42,757 nt of DNA, from positions 1 to 42,757 of IMG/VR virus record IMGVR_UViG_3300035210_000081; one strand, 5' to 3'. The notes beneath the pieces were generated by a model that was not told the origin of the DNA, did not search any database, and saw nothing but the letters and a program-made list of their open reading frames with translations. Source of the DNA: a virus. The position numbers were made by a program, and so were the translations under genes. Of the stretch, positions 22,784 to 31,501 are shown one piece after another; the first letter of the stretch is position 1; the number at the start of each line of letters is the position of its first letter.

Positions 22784-23851
22784 CTATGCCTCCGCTTGGA
22801 TGTTGAGCCGGTACAGCTCGCCGTCTGGCTGCGCGCCGAGCCGTCGGTAAATGGTGCCCATCCGCGGTCCGGAGCCGCGCGGACCGGCCCGCAGGAACAA
22901 CTCGTTGATGCCGCGCGATTTGAGCGCAGCCAGCGCAGACCGTTGCAATTTCATTCCAAGCCCCGGCGCGTCCGGAGACGCATAAAAAAACGTGTGAACT
23001 GACGACATGCGTGTTGTGTGCTCAATCGTTGGCGAAAGCACAGTCACGAGGTAGCCGAACATGCGGCCGTTTGCCCGCGCCGTCATGACCTGCAGCGCAC
23101 CCAAGTCGTCCAGCGCTTCCAGCAGCGGAATGTTTTTCGTGCCCGCATCATCCGGCGCCTCGCCGACCTCGACCAGGTGCTGCCGGAACAGATGCTGACC
23201 ATCCTGATAGAACTGCCTGAACGTCTCGGCTGCGATCGTCATGCCGTCGGTGCTGACCACCTGGCGCGCCGCCATCGCGGCCCGGGTCTGCTGTGCAAGG
23301 GTTGATGCCAGCCGCTCCAGCTGCGGCCGGTAGGCCTGGCAATACCGCGTCATGGCAGCCAGGTTGACCTGCAGGTTCACAGACGACACCTGCGACCACC
23401 AGGCCGGATCGTGGCGATAGGGCAGGCAGTGCTCAAACACCGCGGCGCACGTCGCCTCGGTGGCCAGCTCGGCGAACGTCACGGACAGCGCGCCAGGCCA
23501 GCGGCGCGCAATCTGCACCAGCTTGGCATCAAGCCGATACATTTCCGCCACCAGCAGCGGCACGTCGTAGTTGATGCCCAGCGCGAGCAGGCTGCGCACG
23601 ACGTCCTGCACCGGACGCCGCACGACCACGACGCGCGTGGACGGGGCCAGCCTCTGCAGGGTGCGCCACCATGGCGCTGCCGATGTCTCGACCGTGCCCG
23701 TCATGGGCAGCGTCAGCCACGTCTCGATATCGGCCGGCGTGCGCAGGTGGCGCGCCTCTTCATGCGTGCACGTCCAATCGCGATACGAAAGATAGAGCGA
23801 CAGCCAATACGATCGGCAGCGCGGCAAGGTGAAGATGACGAACGGGCTCAC
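22784..23851 (-). CDS. Sulfotransferase-like plus GNAT acetyltransferase fusion
   Basis: 355 residues. The N-terminus FVIFTLPRCRSYWLSLYLSY (5'-phosphosulfate loop variant LPRCRSYW) and the region VVVVRRPVQDVVRSLLALG (73-92, 3'-phosphosulfate-type motif) match a P-loop sulfotransferase fold. The C-terminal about 110 residues (VMTARANGRMFGYLV...PGLGMKLQRSALAALKSRGI) match a GNAT N-acetyltransferase, with acetyl-CoA loop like GLGMKL. GTG start overlaps the upstream stop. It lies between tail and ejection genes. It may decorate virion or host surface groups. I cannot say which substrate; no secretion signal. Confidence 0.7.
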   Translation of the reverse strand: MSPFVIFTLPRCRSYWLSLYLSYRDWTCTHEEARHLRTPADIETWLTLPMTGTVETSAAPWWRTLQRLAPSTRVVVVRRPVQDVVRSLLALGINYDVPLLVAEMYRLDAKLVQIARRWPGALSVTFAELATEATCAAVFEHCLPYRHDPAWWSQVSSVNLQVNLAAMTRYCQAYRPQLERLASTLAQQTRAAMAARQVVSTDGMTIAAETFRQFYQDGQHLFRQHLVEVGEAPDDAGTKNIPLLEALDDLGALQVMTARANGRMFGYLVTVLSPTIEHTTRMSSVHTFFYASPDAPGLGMKLQRSALAALKSRGINELFLRAGPRGSGPRMGTIYRRLGAQPDGELYRLNIQAEA

Positions 23852-24582
23852 GCCAGCACCAGCACCATACCTGGCGTGGCAGCTGGTGGCGGGCTGCCTG
23901 CATCGGCCGTCAGGGCGTCAAGGAACCCCTGCAGGGAACCGGACGTCCTGTCTAACCACGACCCGGCAGAGGCGTAAGTGTCGGAGACGGGTGCCGAAAC
24001 AATCTTGTACCCGACATTCATATATGAATAGTAATACCCGCCGGCGTTGTTCGATGGTCCTAAGCCCGTGAACCCGTCGGGCACAGGGGTGGTACTACCA
24101 ACGGATGTACCAGCCGCCCATATCAAAATGTCGTTTGACAGAGCCGTGCTGGCGTCGATGGTGACAATTCCACCCCCCGTGCCTGCGGCGGGCGTCACCG
24201 TCGCGGGCAGCGATGCGTCGGGGTCAAACGGCGCCGCCGTGTTGCAGCCGCCGACACCAAACGCGATGCCCGACAGGTCATCAAAGGCAATATCGAACGT
24301 TGCCGTTATGACCGCGCTCGTAAGCGCATCCGGAGCGACAGCGCACCACATTTCAAGGTTGCTCGACTGGCTCCCGTGCGAACGAACGCGCCTCGTGAAC
24401 GTCAGCCCGTCGCTGGTAACCCCCGTAACGACCGGCGGGGCATTCTCCGGATATAAAGTTGCAGGGCGCTCCGTGTAGAGAACCACACATATAACCGCCG
24501 GCGCTGTGGTCGTGAGCGCTACGCTCGCCGTGGTGTTGCTGGATGCAGCGTGGATTGCGGAACCAACAATGCTGAGCGTCAT
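23848..24582 (-). CDS. Tail-associated beta-rich protein
   Basis: 244 residues, [44 protein letters not shown]..., Ser/Thr/Gly-rich and beta-strand-like throughout with several SNTTASV-type segments. It resembles phage tail/baseplate decoration proteins. The start overlaps the collagen-like gene (TGATG). Function in adsorption is inferred from context. Confidence 0.55.
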   Translation of the reverse strand: MTLSIVGSAIHAASSNTTASVALTTTAPAVICVVLYTERPATLYPENAPPVVTGVTSDGLTFTRRVRSHGSQSSNLEMWCAVAPDALTSAVITATFDIAFDDLSGIAFGVGGCNTAAPFDPDASLPATVTPAAGTGGGIVTIDASTALSNDILIWAAGTSVGSTTPVPDGFTGLGPSNNAGGYYYSYMNVGYKIVSAPVSDTYASAGSWLDRTSGSLQGFLDALTADAGSPPPAATPGMVLVLA

Positions 24583-25238
24583 CAGGCGCGCGCCGCAAGG
24601 ATGGTTATGCCGATGTCGGCCAACGTCGCGTCCTGTGTCGGCGCCACCAGCTGCAGCACGTCGCCGGCCGCCAGCGATCCGCCGGCCCCCGCCAGCGTCG
24701 CGGCAAAGTGGGTGCCGCTGGTGATCGTCACCGTGCCCAGCGCCGTGATGGTGTTGCCGCTGGTGATCTTGTTGAGCGTGAACACGGCCGATGCCGTCGG
24801 CAATGTCGTGTCGTAGACCGTCGCCCCCGCCAATCCGGCGGGGATCGTCAGCGCCACCGGCACGGCGCAGTTGAACACCGCCCCCGTGGCGGGCTTGCCA
24901 GGCAGCACGAACGCCACGGGTACAGACCCAGCTGCCCCCGTCGCCCCCGTCGCTCCTGTGGCTCCAGCTGGCCCCGTGGCGCCTGTTGCACCCGTCCCAC
25001 CGGCACCCGTCCCACCACCGGACGGACCCGTGGCGCCTGTGGCTCCAGCTGCCCCCGTCGCTCCCGCCGCGCCGGTCGCTCCCGTTGCCCCCGTCGGCCC
25101 GAACGCCGCGGCAAAAGCGGCAATCTGCGTCAGCGTGGCAGCCAGCGCCGTCGTCACGCCGACCCGCGCAAGAGGTACCATGTCCGTCCCCGCCAGCGCG
25201 CCGGCGTTGATCGCCGCGGAAATTTTCACATCAGCCAT
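24582..25238 (-). CDS. Collagen-like tail protein
   Basis: 218 residues (ATG at 25238; a frame to 25268 overlaps the neighbour). Residues about 46-106 are Gly-X-Y collagen repeats made almost only of Gly, Ala, Thr and Pro ([16 protein letters not shown]...). The C-terminal part ([29 protein letters not shown]) looks like a trimeric beta-structured tail-tip domain. Collagen helices trimerise phage fibres. Confidence 0.7.
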   Translation of the reverse strand: MADVKISAAINAGALAGTDMVPLARVGVTTALAATLTQIAAFAAAFGPTGATGATGAAGATGAAGATGATGPSGGGTGAGGTGATGATGPAGATGATGATGAAGSVPVAFVLPGKPATGAVFNCAVPVALTIPAGLAGATVYDTTLPTASAVFTLNKITSGNTITALGTVTITSGTHFAATLAGAGGSLAAGDVLQLVAPTQDATLADIGITILAARA

Positions 25239-25239
25239 G

Positions 25240-25815
25240 TCAACCAGTCCCCCAATTTGTGGCGCCATCCTCGGTCAGCCACGCACCGGTGCCATCCTCG
25301 AGGCCCAGCGTCCGCGCCGGCGACCCGACCATCAGCACGCCGTCGTTGACCCACAGCACGTTGCCGCCCGGGTCCACTGTCGGCAGGCCGGCCCAGGCCA
25401 AGGCGACGATGTGCGCCAGCGTGTCGCCAGTCACCCGCGCGCTGACCTCCGCGGCCAGGCTGAGCGTAAGCGTGGCGACCGCTTCGCCTACAGCACCGGT
25501 GCCGGTGGTGCGGTCGTGCCGCCGCGCTGCCGCTTCATCGGCGATCGCCTGGGCAAGCGCCGTATCAGCCGCCACCCGGGCCGCCGCTTCCGCGCCGTCG
25601 CCGTTCTGCCGTGCGGCCGCTTCCGCCGCATCAGCTGCCGCGCGCAGCGCCATCTCCGCGGTCACTTGCGACGATGCGGCGGGCAAAGTCGCCCCGGTCG
25701 GGCCGCCCGTGCGCGCGTAGAGCGCCAGCAGGAACGAGCGCCACACGGGGTTGATGCCGCCCCCCTCGTCGACTAGGGCCGCCGACGGAACGCCGGCGCT
25801 CAGCTTCCCGGCCAT
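25240..25815 (-). CDS. Tail-fibre-related protein with Ala-rich coiled coil
   Basis: 191 residues. N-terminus [19 protein letters not shown] is a phage tail motif. A long Ala/Glu-rich helix ([32 protein letters not shown]...) follows, shared in style with the next gene, and a short C-terminal domain ([20 protein letters not shown]). Likely forms a trimeric stalk. Confidence 0.6.
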   Translation of the reverse strand: MAGKLSAGVPSAALVDEGGGINPVWRSFLLALYARTGGPTGATLPAASSQVTAEMALRAAADAAEAAARQNGDGAEAAARVAADTALAQAIADEAAARRHDRTTGTGAVGEAVATLTLSLAAEVSARVTGDTLAHIVALAWAGLPTVDPGGNVLWVNDGVLMVGSPARTLGLEDGTGAWLTEDGATNWGTG

Positions 25816-25817
25816 CG

Positions 25818-26579
25818 TCAGTTGCCAACCGCGATCCAGTGAAATCCATATCCGGCGACCGGGGTCGCCGATCCATTGTTTTCTCGCACCGTCATGTGGA
25901 CCTCGCCGCTAGTCGTCGTCGACGAAGTCAGGATCATGAACGCCATAAACCCCGTACCCCCGACTGATGCCACGATGGTGGGTGGCGTGGCGAAAGCCGT
26001 CGCAAACGTAACGATGGCTATCCCGTCGCCGTTCGTGATGCCAAACCCGTGCTCGATCCTGGCCGGCGTCCCGCCCGCCCCTTCGGCCAACACGGCGCGG
26101 TCGTGCTCCGCCACGATGGCGGCCGACAGAGCTGTGTCCGCGGACAGCCTGGCCGATGCCTCGGCACTGTCGGCCGCCGCCCTGGCAGCCGCCTCGGCAG
26201 CGTCGCCCGCCACGCGCAAGCCGGCTTCCGCCGACACGAGGCCGCCCATGCCGAGCAGCCCCGCCGCCGTCGCGATGTCGGGGGCGAGGCATACCGGCGC
26301 CATCGCCGCAGACACGGCGGTGCTGCTGACCTGGTCATAGATCAGAGTGCCGGCCGCATCCTTGAGGATGAAGCGGTATTGCCCGTCTCCCCACACGACG
26401 CAGCGCCCGGCTGCGTCAAGCACGATCGGGTTGGTGTTGAGCGCTGATGCAGCGGCATCCTGCCAGGTCGCTTTCAGCGTCAACGTCCCTGGTATCAATG
26501 TCTGCAACGAACCGCCCGAATACGGGTGCCCGTTGCCATCAAGGAATTGCAGCTCTGCAGATGGGAGCGGTGCGGCCAT
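25818..26579 (-). CDS. Tail fibre / tailspike-like protein
   Basis: 253 residues. N-terminal virion-attachment-like domain (AELQFLDGNGHPYSGGSL...NPIVLDAAGRCVVWG), a central Ala-rich coiled coil (AAEAAARAAADSAEASARLSAD) and a C-terminal beta domain (FATPPTIVASVGG...AGYGFHWIAVGN) like gp53-type fibre ends. Candidate host-recognition protein. Confidence 0.65.
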   Translation of the reverse strand: MAAPLPSAELQFLDGNGHPYSGGSLQTLIPGTLTLKATWQDAAASALNTNPIVLDAAGRCVVWGDGQYRFILKDAAGTLIYDQVSSTAVSAAMAPVCLAPDIATAAGLLGMGGLVSAEAGLRVAGDAAEAAARAAADSAEASARLSADTALSAAIVAEHDRAVLAEGAGGTPARIEHGFGITNGDGIAIVTFATAFATPPTIVASVGGTGFMAFMILTSSTTTSGEVHMTVRENNGSATPVAGYGFHWIAVGN

Positions 26580-26588
26580 GTGTGCGTC

Positions 26589-26825
26589 CTACGATCCGGC
26601 GGGGTTGATGGTCAGCCACGCGCCCTGCAGGGCGGTGCGATAGGGCGAGCTCCACGTCAGGACAAACACCCGGTCCCGGGCCATGCCGAGACGACGAAAT
26701 TGCACGCTTACCAGCGTTTCACCGACCGCCCCCATGCTCTGCAGGACGGGGCTGCCGTAGGTGTGGCCGCGGTCGTCGGACCACGACAGGCCTATCCGCG
26801 GCGGCGCGTCGCCGACCTGCACCAT
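26589..26825 (-). CDS. Stand-alone gp10-type C-terminal domain (copy 2)
   Basis: 78 residues: LSWSDDRGHTYGSPVLQSMG...QFRRLGMARDRVFVLTWSSPYRTALQGAWLTINP. This is the signature normally found at the C-terminus of P22 gp10-like proteins, here as a separate gene. It is clearly paralogous to the C-terminal half of the next gene upstream (same SDDRG.. RLGMARDRVFVLTWS.. LQGAW). Starts by a TAATG overlap. Confidence 0.7.
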   Translation of the reverse strand: MVQVGDAPPRIGLSWSDDRGHTYGSPVLQSMGAVGETLVSVQFRRLGMARDRVFVLTWSSPYRTALQGAWLTINPAGS

Positions 26826-27286
26826 TACGTTGCCCCTGGTTCATAGGTGATCCACGCGCCCTGCAGCACCACCTGGTGCGCCTCGCTCCAGGTCAGGACG
26901 AACACGCGATCCCTGGCCATGCCGAGACGCGTCCACTTCATGGAGACGGCATATTCCCCGCTCAGCCCCACGGATTTCACGACCGGGTTGCCGTAGCTGG
27001 CGCCGCGGTCATCGGACCACGCCAGGCTGCAGCCGATGGACGTCCCCGCCACGCTGACGGGCGGGATGGCTTCCCGCCATAGGACCTCGGCGAGCATCTG
27101 CAGACCACCGAGAGGCGGCGCGGGGTTCTTTTCAGCGCTCTCCGCCAGCGTCTGTGCCGCGGCACCAGGCGGGACGGACCCAGCCCACCAGATGACTTCG
27201 GCGCAGACGTGTGCGGACGCTACGCCAGGCGCAGCCGGCGCGCCGACAGCCTCCGCGCCAACCTGGCCCGCCCGCAGATCGGTCAC
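26825..27286 (-). CDS. Tail protein with gp10-type C-terminal domain (copy 1)
   Basis: 153 residues from GTG at 27286. N-terminal half with a repeated VSAHVCAEVIWW / LQMLAEVLW motif (RxSQxxVEVL-like domain of phage tail proteins), then the same SDDRG...RLGMARDRVFVLTW...LQGAWITY domain as in 26589-26825. GTG overlaps the upstream stop. Confidence 0.7.
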   Translation of the reverse strand: MTDLRAGQVGAEAVGAPAAPGVASAHVCAEVIWWAGSVPPGAAAQTLAESAEKNPAPPLGGLQMLAEVLWREAIPPVSVAGTSIGCSLAWSDDRGASYGNPVVKSVGLSGEYAVSMKWTRLGMARDRVFVLTWSEAHQVVLQGAWITYEPGAT

Positions 27287-28380
27287 GCCGTGACCCGGTA
27301 TCCGGCCTTGATGGCATTGACGCCGGCGACCGTCCACTGCACGCCGGTGGCCGGATCGACCTCATAGACCTTGCGCAGCTGCGCCGCCGTCATGCTCAAG
27401 ACGGTGGACGCGCCGACGTCGACAGACCCGCCGGATTTCAGCACCGACGCGCCGGACCGCTCGCCCGCGTCTGATTTGAAGATCAGCGGCTTGACGTGCA
27501 CGCCGTAGACGATGCCCAGCGTTGCTGGGATGTCGCCCATCTCGAATGTGTCCTGTGCCCCCACATCCGTGGCGGAGTTGTAGTCTGTGAACGGCACCGG
27601 CGGAACCTGGCCACCGTTCAGCCAATTTGCACCGTTGCCGTGCGGCGTGAACGCCACCGCATCATCCGCGGTCGGGAAGAGGCTTTGCACGCGCACGTCG
27701 CCAAGGAAGCCGTTCCACGGCGCCGCCCCGGTGCCGTCGCAAAAATACCAATGCGCCGTCCCGAAAATGTTCTGGTTTGCGCCACCGGCAAGCATGCCAT
27801 AACGGCGCACCGTCGCGGATGACGACGCGCCCCTGGTCTTTACCCCCGACACCGACAGCACCACGACCCCGTTAACCTTGACGACGACAGACCCTGCAGT
27901 CGCATGGATTACCGCGCCTATCTCGATATATTGCCAGCCCGACATGAGGACCGACAGAGGCGGCGAGGCTCCGACCGTCGTGCCGCCCTGGAAGTTGTAC
28001 GCCGGGGAAGTCTGCACCTGATCTGAAACGACGCTGATGGAGCCGGTCGCGTGGAACCGCACGCTAAACTGGTGATTAAACGAGGCATCCGTGAACACAT
28101 AGCCGAAATCTTCAAACCCGTAGCCGCTTGGTTCACCTGCTGCCCCGCCGGGGCTGGTGCGGGCGCCAAAGAAAAATGACCCGACCTCAACCGGCAAGGT
28201 GCGCAAAATTGGAAGATAGCTGCCGCCACCACGCATATAATTGTCGCCGTATATGCCGCCCGTTTGTATCGCAAACCCACTCAAATTTCCGGCCGGGGGC
28301 GGGGTGATGAATAGCCCGTACGTGATATAATCAGCAATATTCGTCGAAAATCCAAACCCCTCGCTGTCGATGAGCGCCAT
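27283..28380 (-). CDS. Tail/particle protein, lectin-like fold likely
   Basis: 365 residues: ALIDSEGFGFSTNIADYITYGLF..., followed by beta-rich sequence with IHATAGSVVVKVNGVVVLSVSG and GNAHWYFCDG-type segments of concanavalin-like jelly rolls. The C-terminus ends with TAAQLRKVYEVDPATGVQWTVAG. The real start is ATG at 28380, 1 nt after the gp10-like stop. Similar proteins occur among phage tail genes; precise role unknown. Confidence 0.6.
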   Translation of the reverse strand: MALIDSEGFGFSTNIADYITYGLFITPPPAGNLSGFAIQTGGIYGDNYMRGGGSYLPILRTLPVEVGSFFFGARTSPGGAAGEPSGYGFEDFGYVFTDASFNHQFSVRFHATGSISVVSDQVQTSPAYNFQGGTTVGASPPLSVLMSGWQYIEIGAVIHATAGSVVVKVNGVVVLSVSGVKTRGASSSATVRRYGMLAGGANQNIFGTAHWYFCDGTGAAPWNGFLGDVRVQSLFPTADDAVAFTPHGNGANWLNGGQVPPVPFTDYNSATDVGAQDTFEMGDIPATLGIVYGVHVKPLIFKSDAGERSGASVLKSGGSVDVGASTVLSMTAAQLRKVYEVDPATGVQWTVAGVNAIKAGYRVTA

Positions 28381-28381
28381 G

Positions 28382-30010
28382 CTAACCGCCTGCCCCCGTC
28401 TCGATATCAGCAATAAACTGCGAGTAGAACACGCGCTTGCCATCATCCAGGATGTGCGGATATGCGCGCTGCCTCTTGATCGCCGCGCCGTTGTCTGTGT
28501 AGCAGGTCAGGTCAAGAGCGTAGAGCATGCCCGTTTGCCAGTCGCCACAGACCACCGTGTCATAGGCCCGCACAGCGCAGTTGGCGCGGTGCCGGTGCTC
28601 GGCACCATCGCCGTCAAGCCATGCCAGCTCGTGCCACAGCTGCGTTGTGATGTCATAGGCCCAGCTCTTGTCGGCCGTCGGGAAATTCATAACGTAAAAC
28701 GAATGCCCAGCAATCTGGTAGGTGTATCCTACACAATCTGAAATCTTGGCATACGTGGCGAATTCAGCTTCGATAGCGTATGTCGAAATTCGTTTCGCCT
28801 GATAGCCGGCCCCCTCCAGCACAATGCCCTGGCCGCGCCGGTCCTGCGACAAAAAATAGACCGCATTGTCGGTGGACGCGATTGAGTATTGCGCGCCGGA
28901 CCCCTTGTCTATGAAAACGCCAGCCATCGCCTGGAAAGGAAAATCAGCCGCGCCGGTATTATACCATATTTCGGTTGTCGCCTCTCCGATCAACCAGACT
29001 TCCCGCTTGGCGACGACGAGCGATACCAGCAGGTCATTATAACTTTGCTTGTTCGCAAACCACAACGGATCGAACTCGACAGACAGGGACTGAGACACCT
29101 GAAATTGCGGAGTGCCTGGCTTGTTCACAAGGAAATAGGTATCGAGATAGTCAACGCGCGTCGCGCCGGTGAAAATGCTCTGATATCCCGGCACCGTGGT
29201 CGCGAACGCCTTGACCTCACTGTCGCCCCACGCCTGCCGTATCTGCGTCGACACCGTTGACCAGTTGGTGCCGTCGTTAGAGCACTGGATGACAAAATCA
29301 CGCGGCGCCTGGTTCTGATAGACAGAGCGCGCCTTGACGTAAACCGTGTCTACGGCACGGAAAGTGCCGGGCCCGAAGTCGTATTGCCACCATGCGGCTT
29401 TGCCCGTGCTGGCCCAATACTGCCAGCTGCCGTCCACCGCGGCGGAGGCCGGGCAGCCCGGCAACTCATCGGAGGCTGATGCAGTGCCTGACCCGCATTG
29501 GTTGACGCCACCGTGCGACAGGCTGACCTCGTCGAAGGCGATGTGGAAGCCCTCGGCGCTGGCCGACGCGTCAATGCGCCAATACCGATACGCCTGCGGG
29601 TCCGCCGACAAAACCGACGTAAGCTGATTGTCTGACAGCCTCACCTGCCAGCCGCCCGGCGTGCCATCGACGATCATCATGACAAGCCCGTTGTCGGCCA
29701 TGCTCACGGGGGTGTTGATGCCGCCGGCGATGGTGCCCAGCTCGATGGCTCCCCATCCCCTGTAGACGGCGTACACACCGGCGCCTGACACGACGTAAAG
29801 CGTCCCGTTGGACGCCGTGTAGACGCCGCGCACGGGCGCCCGCGGCAGAAGGACGAGGGGCCGCAGGCCTGGCGTGGGATAGAGCGTCACGGTTGGCTTT
29901 TCGCCGGTCGATGATGGAACGCTTTCAGAATATAAGTTAAGCTGGCGTTGCGCGCTGGCGATCACGCTGCGCGCCTCATAGGCGCCGCCCGTCAGGCGGA
30001 CCGACGGCAT
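28382..30010 (-). CDS. gp10-like packaged-DNA stabilisation protein with inserted carbohydrate-binding-like domain
   Basis: 542 residues. N-terminal part (MPSVRLTGGAYEARSVIASAQRQLNLYSE...PGLRPL) and the middle (GATRVDYLDTYFLVNKPGTPQFQVS, then ATTEIWYNTGAADFPFQ, GIVLEGAGYQAKRIST) match P22 gp10 homologues. Residues about 140-272 are an insertion with F5/8-type C (discoidin-like) character (AVDGSWQYWASTG..WWQYDFG..DTVYVKARSV). The protein stops at DIETGAGG, where relatives continue into an SDDGGHTW domain; that domain is in separate genes downstream. Start ATG at 30010 follows the upstream stop by 1 nt. Confidence 0.8.
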   Translation of the reverse strand: MPSVRLTGGAYEARSVIASAQRQLNLYSESVPSSTGEKPTVTLYPTPGLRPLVLLPRAPVRGVYTASNGTLYVVSGAGVYAVYRGWGAIELGTIAGGINTPVSMADNGLVMMIVDGTPGGWQVRLSDNQLTSVLSADPQAYRYWRIDASASAEGFHIAFDEVSLSHGGVNQCGSGTASASDELPGCPASAAVDGSWQYWASTGKAAWWQYDFGPGTFRAVDTVYVKARSVYQNQAPRDFVIQCSNDGTNWSTVSTQIRQAWGDSEVKAFATTVPGYQSIFTGATRVDYLDTYFLVNKPGTPQFQVSQSLSVEFDPLWFANKQSYNDLLVSLVVAKREVWLIGEATTEIWYNTGAADFPFQAMAGVFIDKGSGAQYSIASTDNAVYFLSQDRRGQGIVLEGAGYQAKRISTYAIEAEFATYAKISDCVGYTYQIAGHSFYVMNFPTADKSWAYDITTQLWHELAWLDGDGAEHRHRANCAVRAYDTVVCGDWQTGMLYALDLTCYTDNGAAIKRQRAYPHILDDGKRVFYSQFIADIETGAGG

Positions 30011-30011
30011 C

Positions 30012-30749
30012 TCACCACTGCCCCGACTGGAACGAACCGGAGGAACCTGCCGCCATGCCGGAGCCGCGCCTGCCGGACGCCCCCGCCGGCATGCCGAGCC
30101 GCGGCATCTGCGTGTTCGCCACAAAGATGGTGTTGCGGGCCGCCCTGGCGCTCGCCAATAGCCCCTGATCCGGCGGCAGGGCGTAGGCCTGGCGCAGATA
30201 GACAGCCAGGCTGTACGTCAACGCCAGCTCATACTCCGGCGGAAAAGCCAAATCAGCCTGCAGCCCAACGGCTGATGGCAGCTTGGCCTTCGTGACGATG
30301 TGGATCTCATATTGCGCAGCCGGCGCGATCGGCCAGACGTGCAGCACCCCGCCCGGGTATGCGCTCTCGTAGTAAACGGCCGATGGGAACGTCGACAGGT
30401 TCTTGATGGCGACGACGGCCCAATCCTCCGCCGCGTCGATGATGGCCAACGGCGTGTCCATGGTGGTGGGGCCAGGCGTGTTCAGCATCCGGACGAAAGC
30501 CGCCTCTAGCTTGTCCGGCCTGGCGATGTCGAAATCCCCGCCCGGCATGACGGTATAGGTGGCGGCCCCGGTGGAAATCAGCGGCGTGTCGACGTCGGTC
30601 CAGACCAGCCACCTTTTGCGCTGCCACTGCGCCAGCAGGGCGTTCAGCGTGCCCAGGCCTAAATACAGGTCCTCCGCATAGATGGTTTGCACCAGCGACA
30701 CGGCACCGGCGTTGATCAGCGCCGTCCGGATCAGATCGGCGGCAATCAT
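30012..30749 (-). CDS. P22 gp4-like tail accessory factor (copy 2)
   Basis: 245 residues: helical N-terminus IAADLIRTALINAGAV..., LGTLNALLAQWQRKRWLVWTDVDTPL, and the family end with a Ser/Gly-rich tail. It closes the portal hole and links to the tail. Start overlaps the upstream stop (TGATG); paralogue of the next gene. Confidence 0.75.
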   Translation of the reverse strand: MIAADLIRTALINAGAVSLVQTIYAEDLYLGLGTLNALLAQWQRKRWLVWTDVDTPLISTGAATYTVMPGGDFDIARPDKLEAAFVRMLNTPGPTTMDTPLAIIDAAEDWAVVAIKNLSTFPSAVYYESAYPGGVLHVWPIAPAAQYEIHIVTKAKLPSAVGLQADLAFPPEYELALTYSLAVYLRQAYALPPDQGLLASARAARNTIFVANTQMPRLGMPAGASGRRGSGMAAGSSGSFQSGQW

Positions 30750-31480
30750 CAGCCCTCACCTTTCGGCGGTGCTGACATCGCCGAGAAGATACCGCCGCGC
30801 CTGGTGGCCTGCGGCTGCACCGCCTGCGCCAGCTGCGTCACGCTGTTGATGATAGACTGCAGCGACCCCTGTGCCCGCGCCGTCACTGACGGGTCATCGC
30901 CGAGCGCATAGAGGGGCCGCAGGTTGGCTGCCAGGTTCCAAATCAGCGCCGTCACGTATTGGAGGGGCAGACCAAGCACATCAGTCAGGTGTGCGTACTG
31001 GCCCAGGCTGGCCTTGGCGGCAACATGCAATTCATAGAGCGCAGAGGGCGGAGGGTAGAAGTAGATGGTGCCCGTCGCCCCTGACTGCGCATCGTAGAAA
31101 TAGCTCTCCGGCAGCCCGGCCAGGCTTTTCGCCGGCATCCTGCTGTAACCCTCGCGGCTCATGAACGGATACAGCGGTGTGTCGACGCCCGTACTGATCA
31201 GCCGCGCGAAAGCGGCGTCGACCTTGTCTGGGCGCTGGCCCGCAAAATTCAGCGTGAACGCGCCACCGATGCCAACCGTATAGCTGACCGCGGCGGTGGA
31301 CGCTGCCACCGCCTCGACAAGGTCGAATACCAGCCATCGATTTACCTGCCACTCTGCAAGTATGCTGTTCAACACTGTAAGAGCGTCGTTTGCATCCTCG
31401 GCCATCGGGGTCTGACCGACGCCGGTTATCCCCGCTATGCGCAAGCCGAATGTGACCAGATCACCAACCGTGTTGATCAT
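30749..31480 (-). CDS. P22 gp4-like tail accessory factor (copy 1)
   Basis: 243 residues: INTVGDLVTFGLRIAGITGVGQTPMAEDANDALTVLNSILAEWQVNRWLVFD is the P22 gp4 / head-closure pattern. The following RPDKVDAAFARL and YVTALIWNLAANLRPLYALGDDPSVTARAQGSLQS match too. Tandem paralogue of 30012-30749, giving two related head-tail connectors. Confidence 0.8.
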   Translation of the reverse strand: MINTVGDLVTFGLRIAGITGVGQTPMAEDANDALTVLNSILAEWQVNRWLVFDLVEAVAASTAAVSYTVGIGGAFTLNFAGQRPDKVDAAFARLISTGVDTPLYPFMSREGYSRMPAKSLAGLPESYFYDAQSGATGTIYFYPPPSALYELHVAAKASLGQYAHLTDVLGLPLQYVTALIWNLAANLRPLYALGDDPSVTARAQGSLQSIINSVTQLAQAVQPQATRRGGIFSAMSAPPKGEG

Positions 31481-31501
31481 AGCGGGGGTTCCTCGTCGAC
31501 G

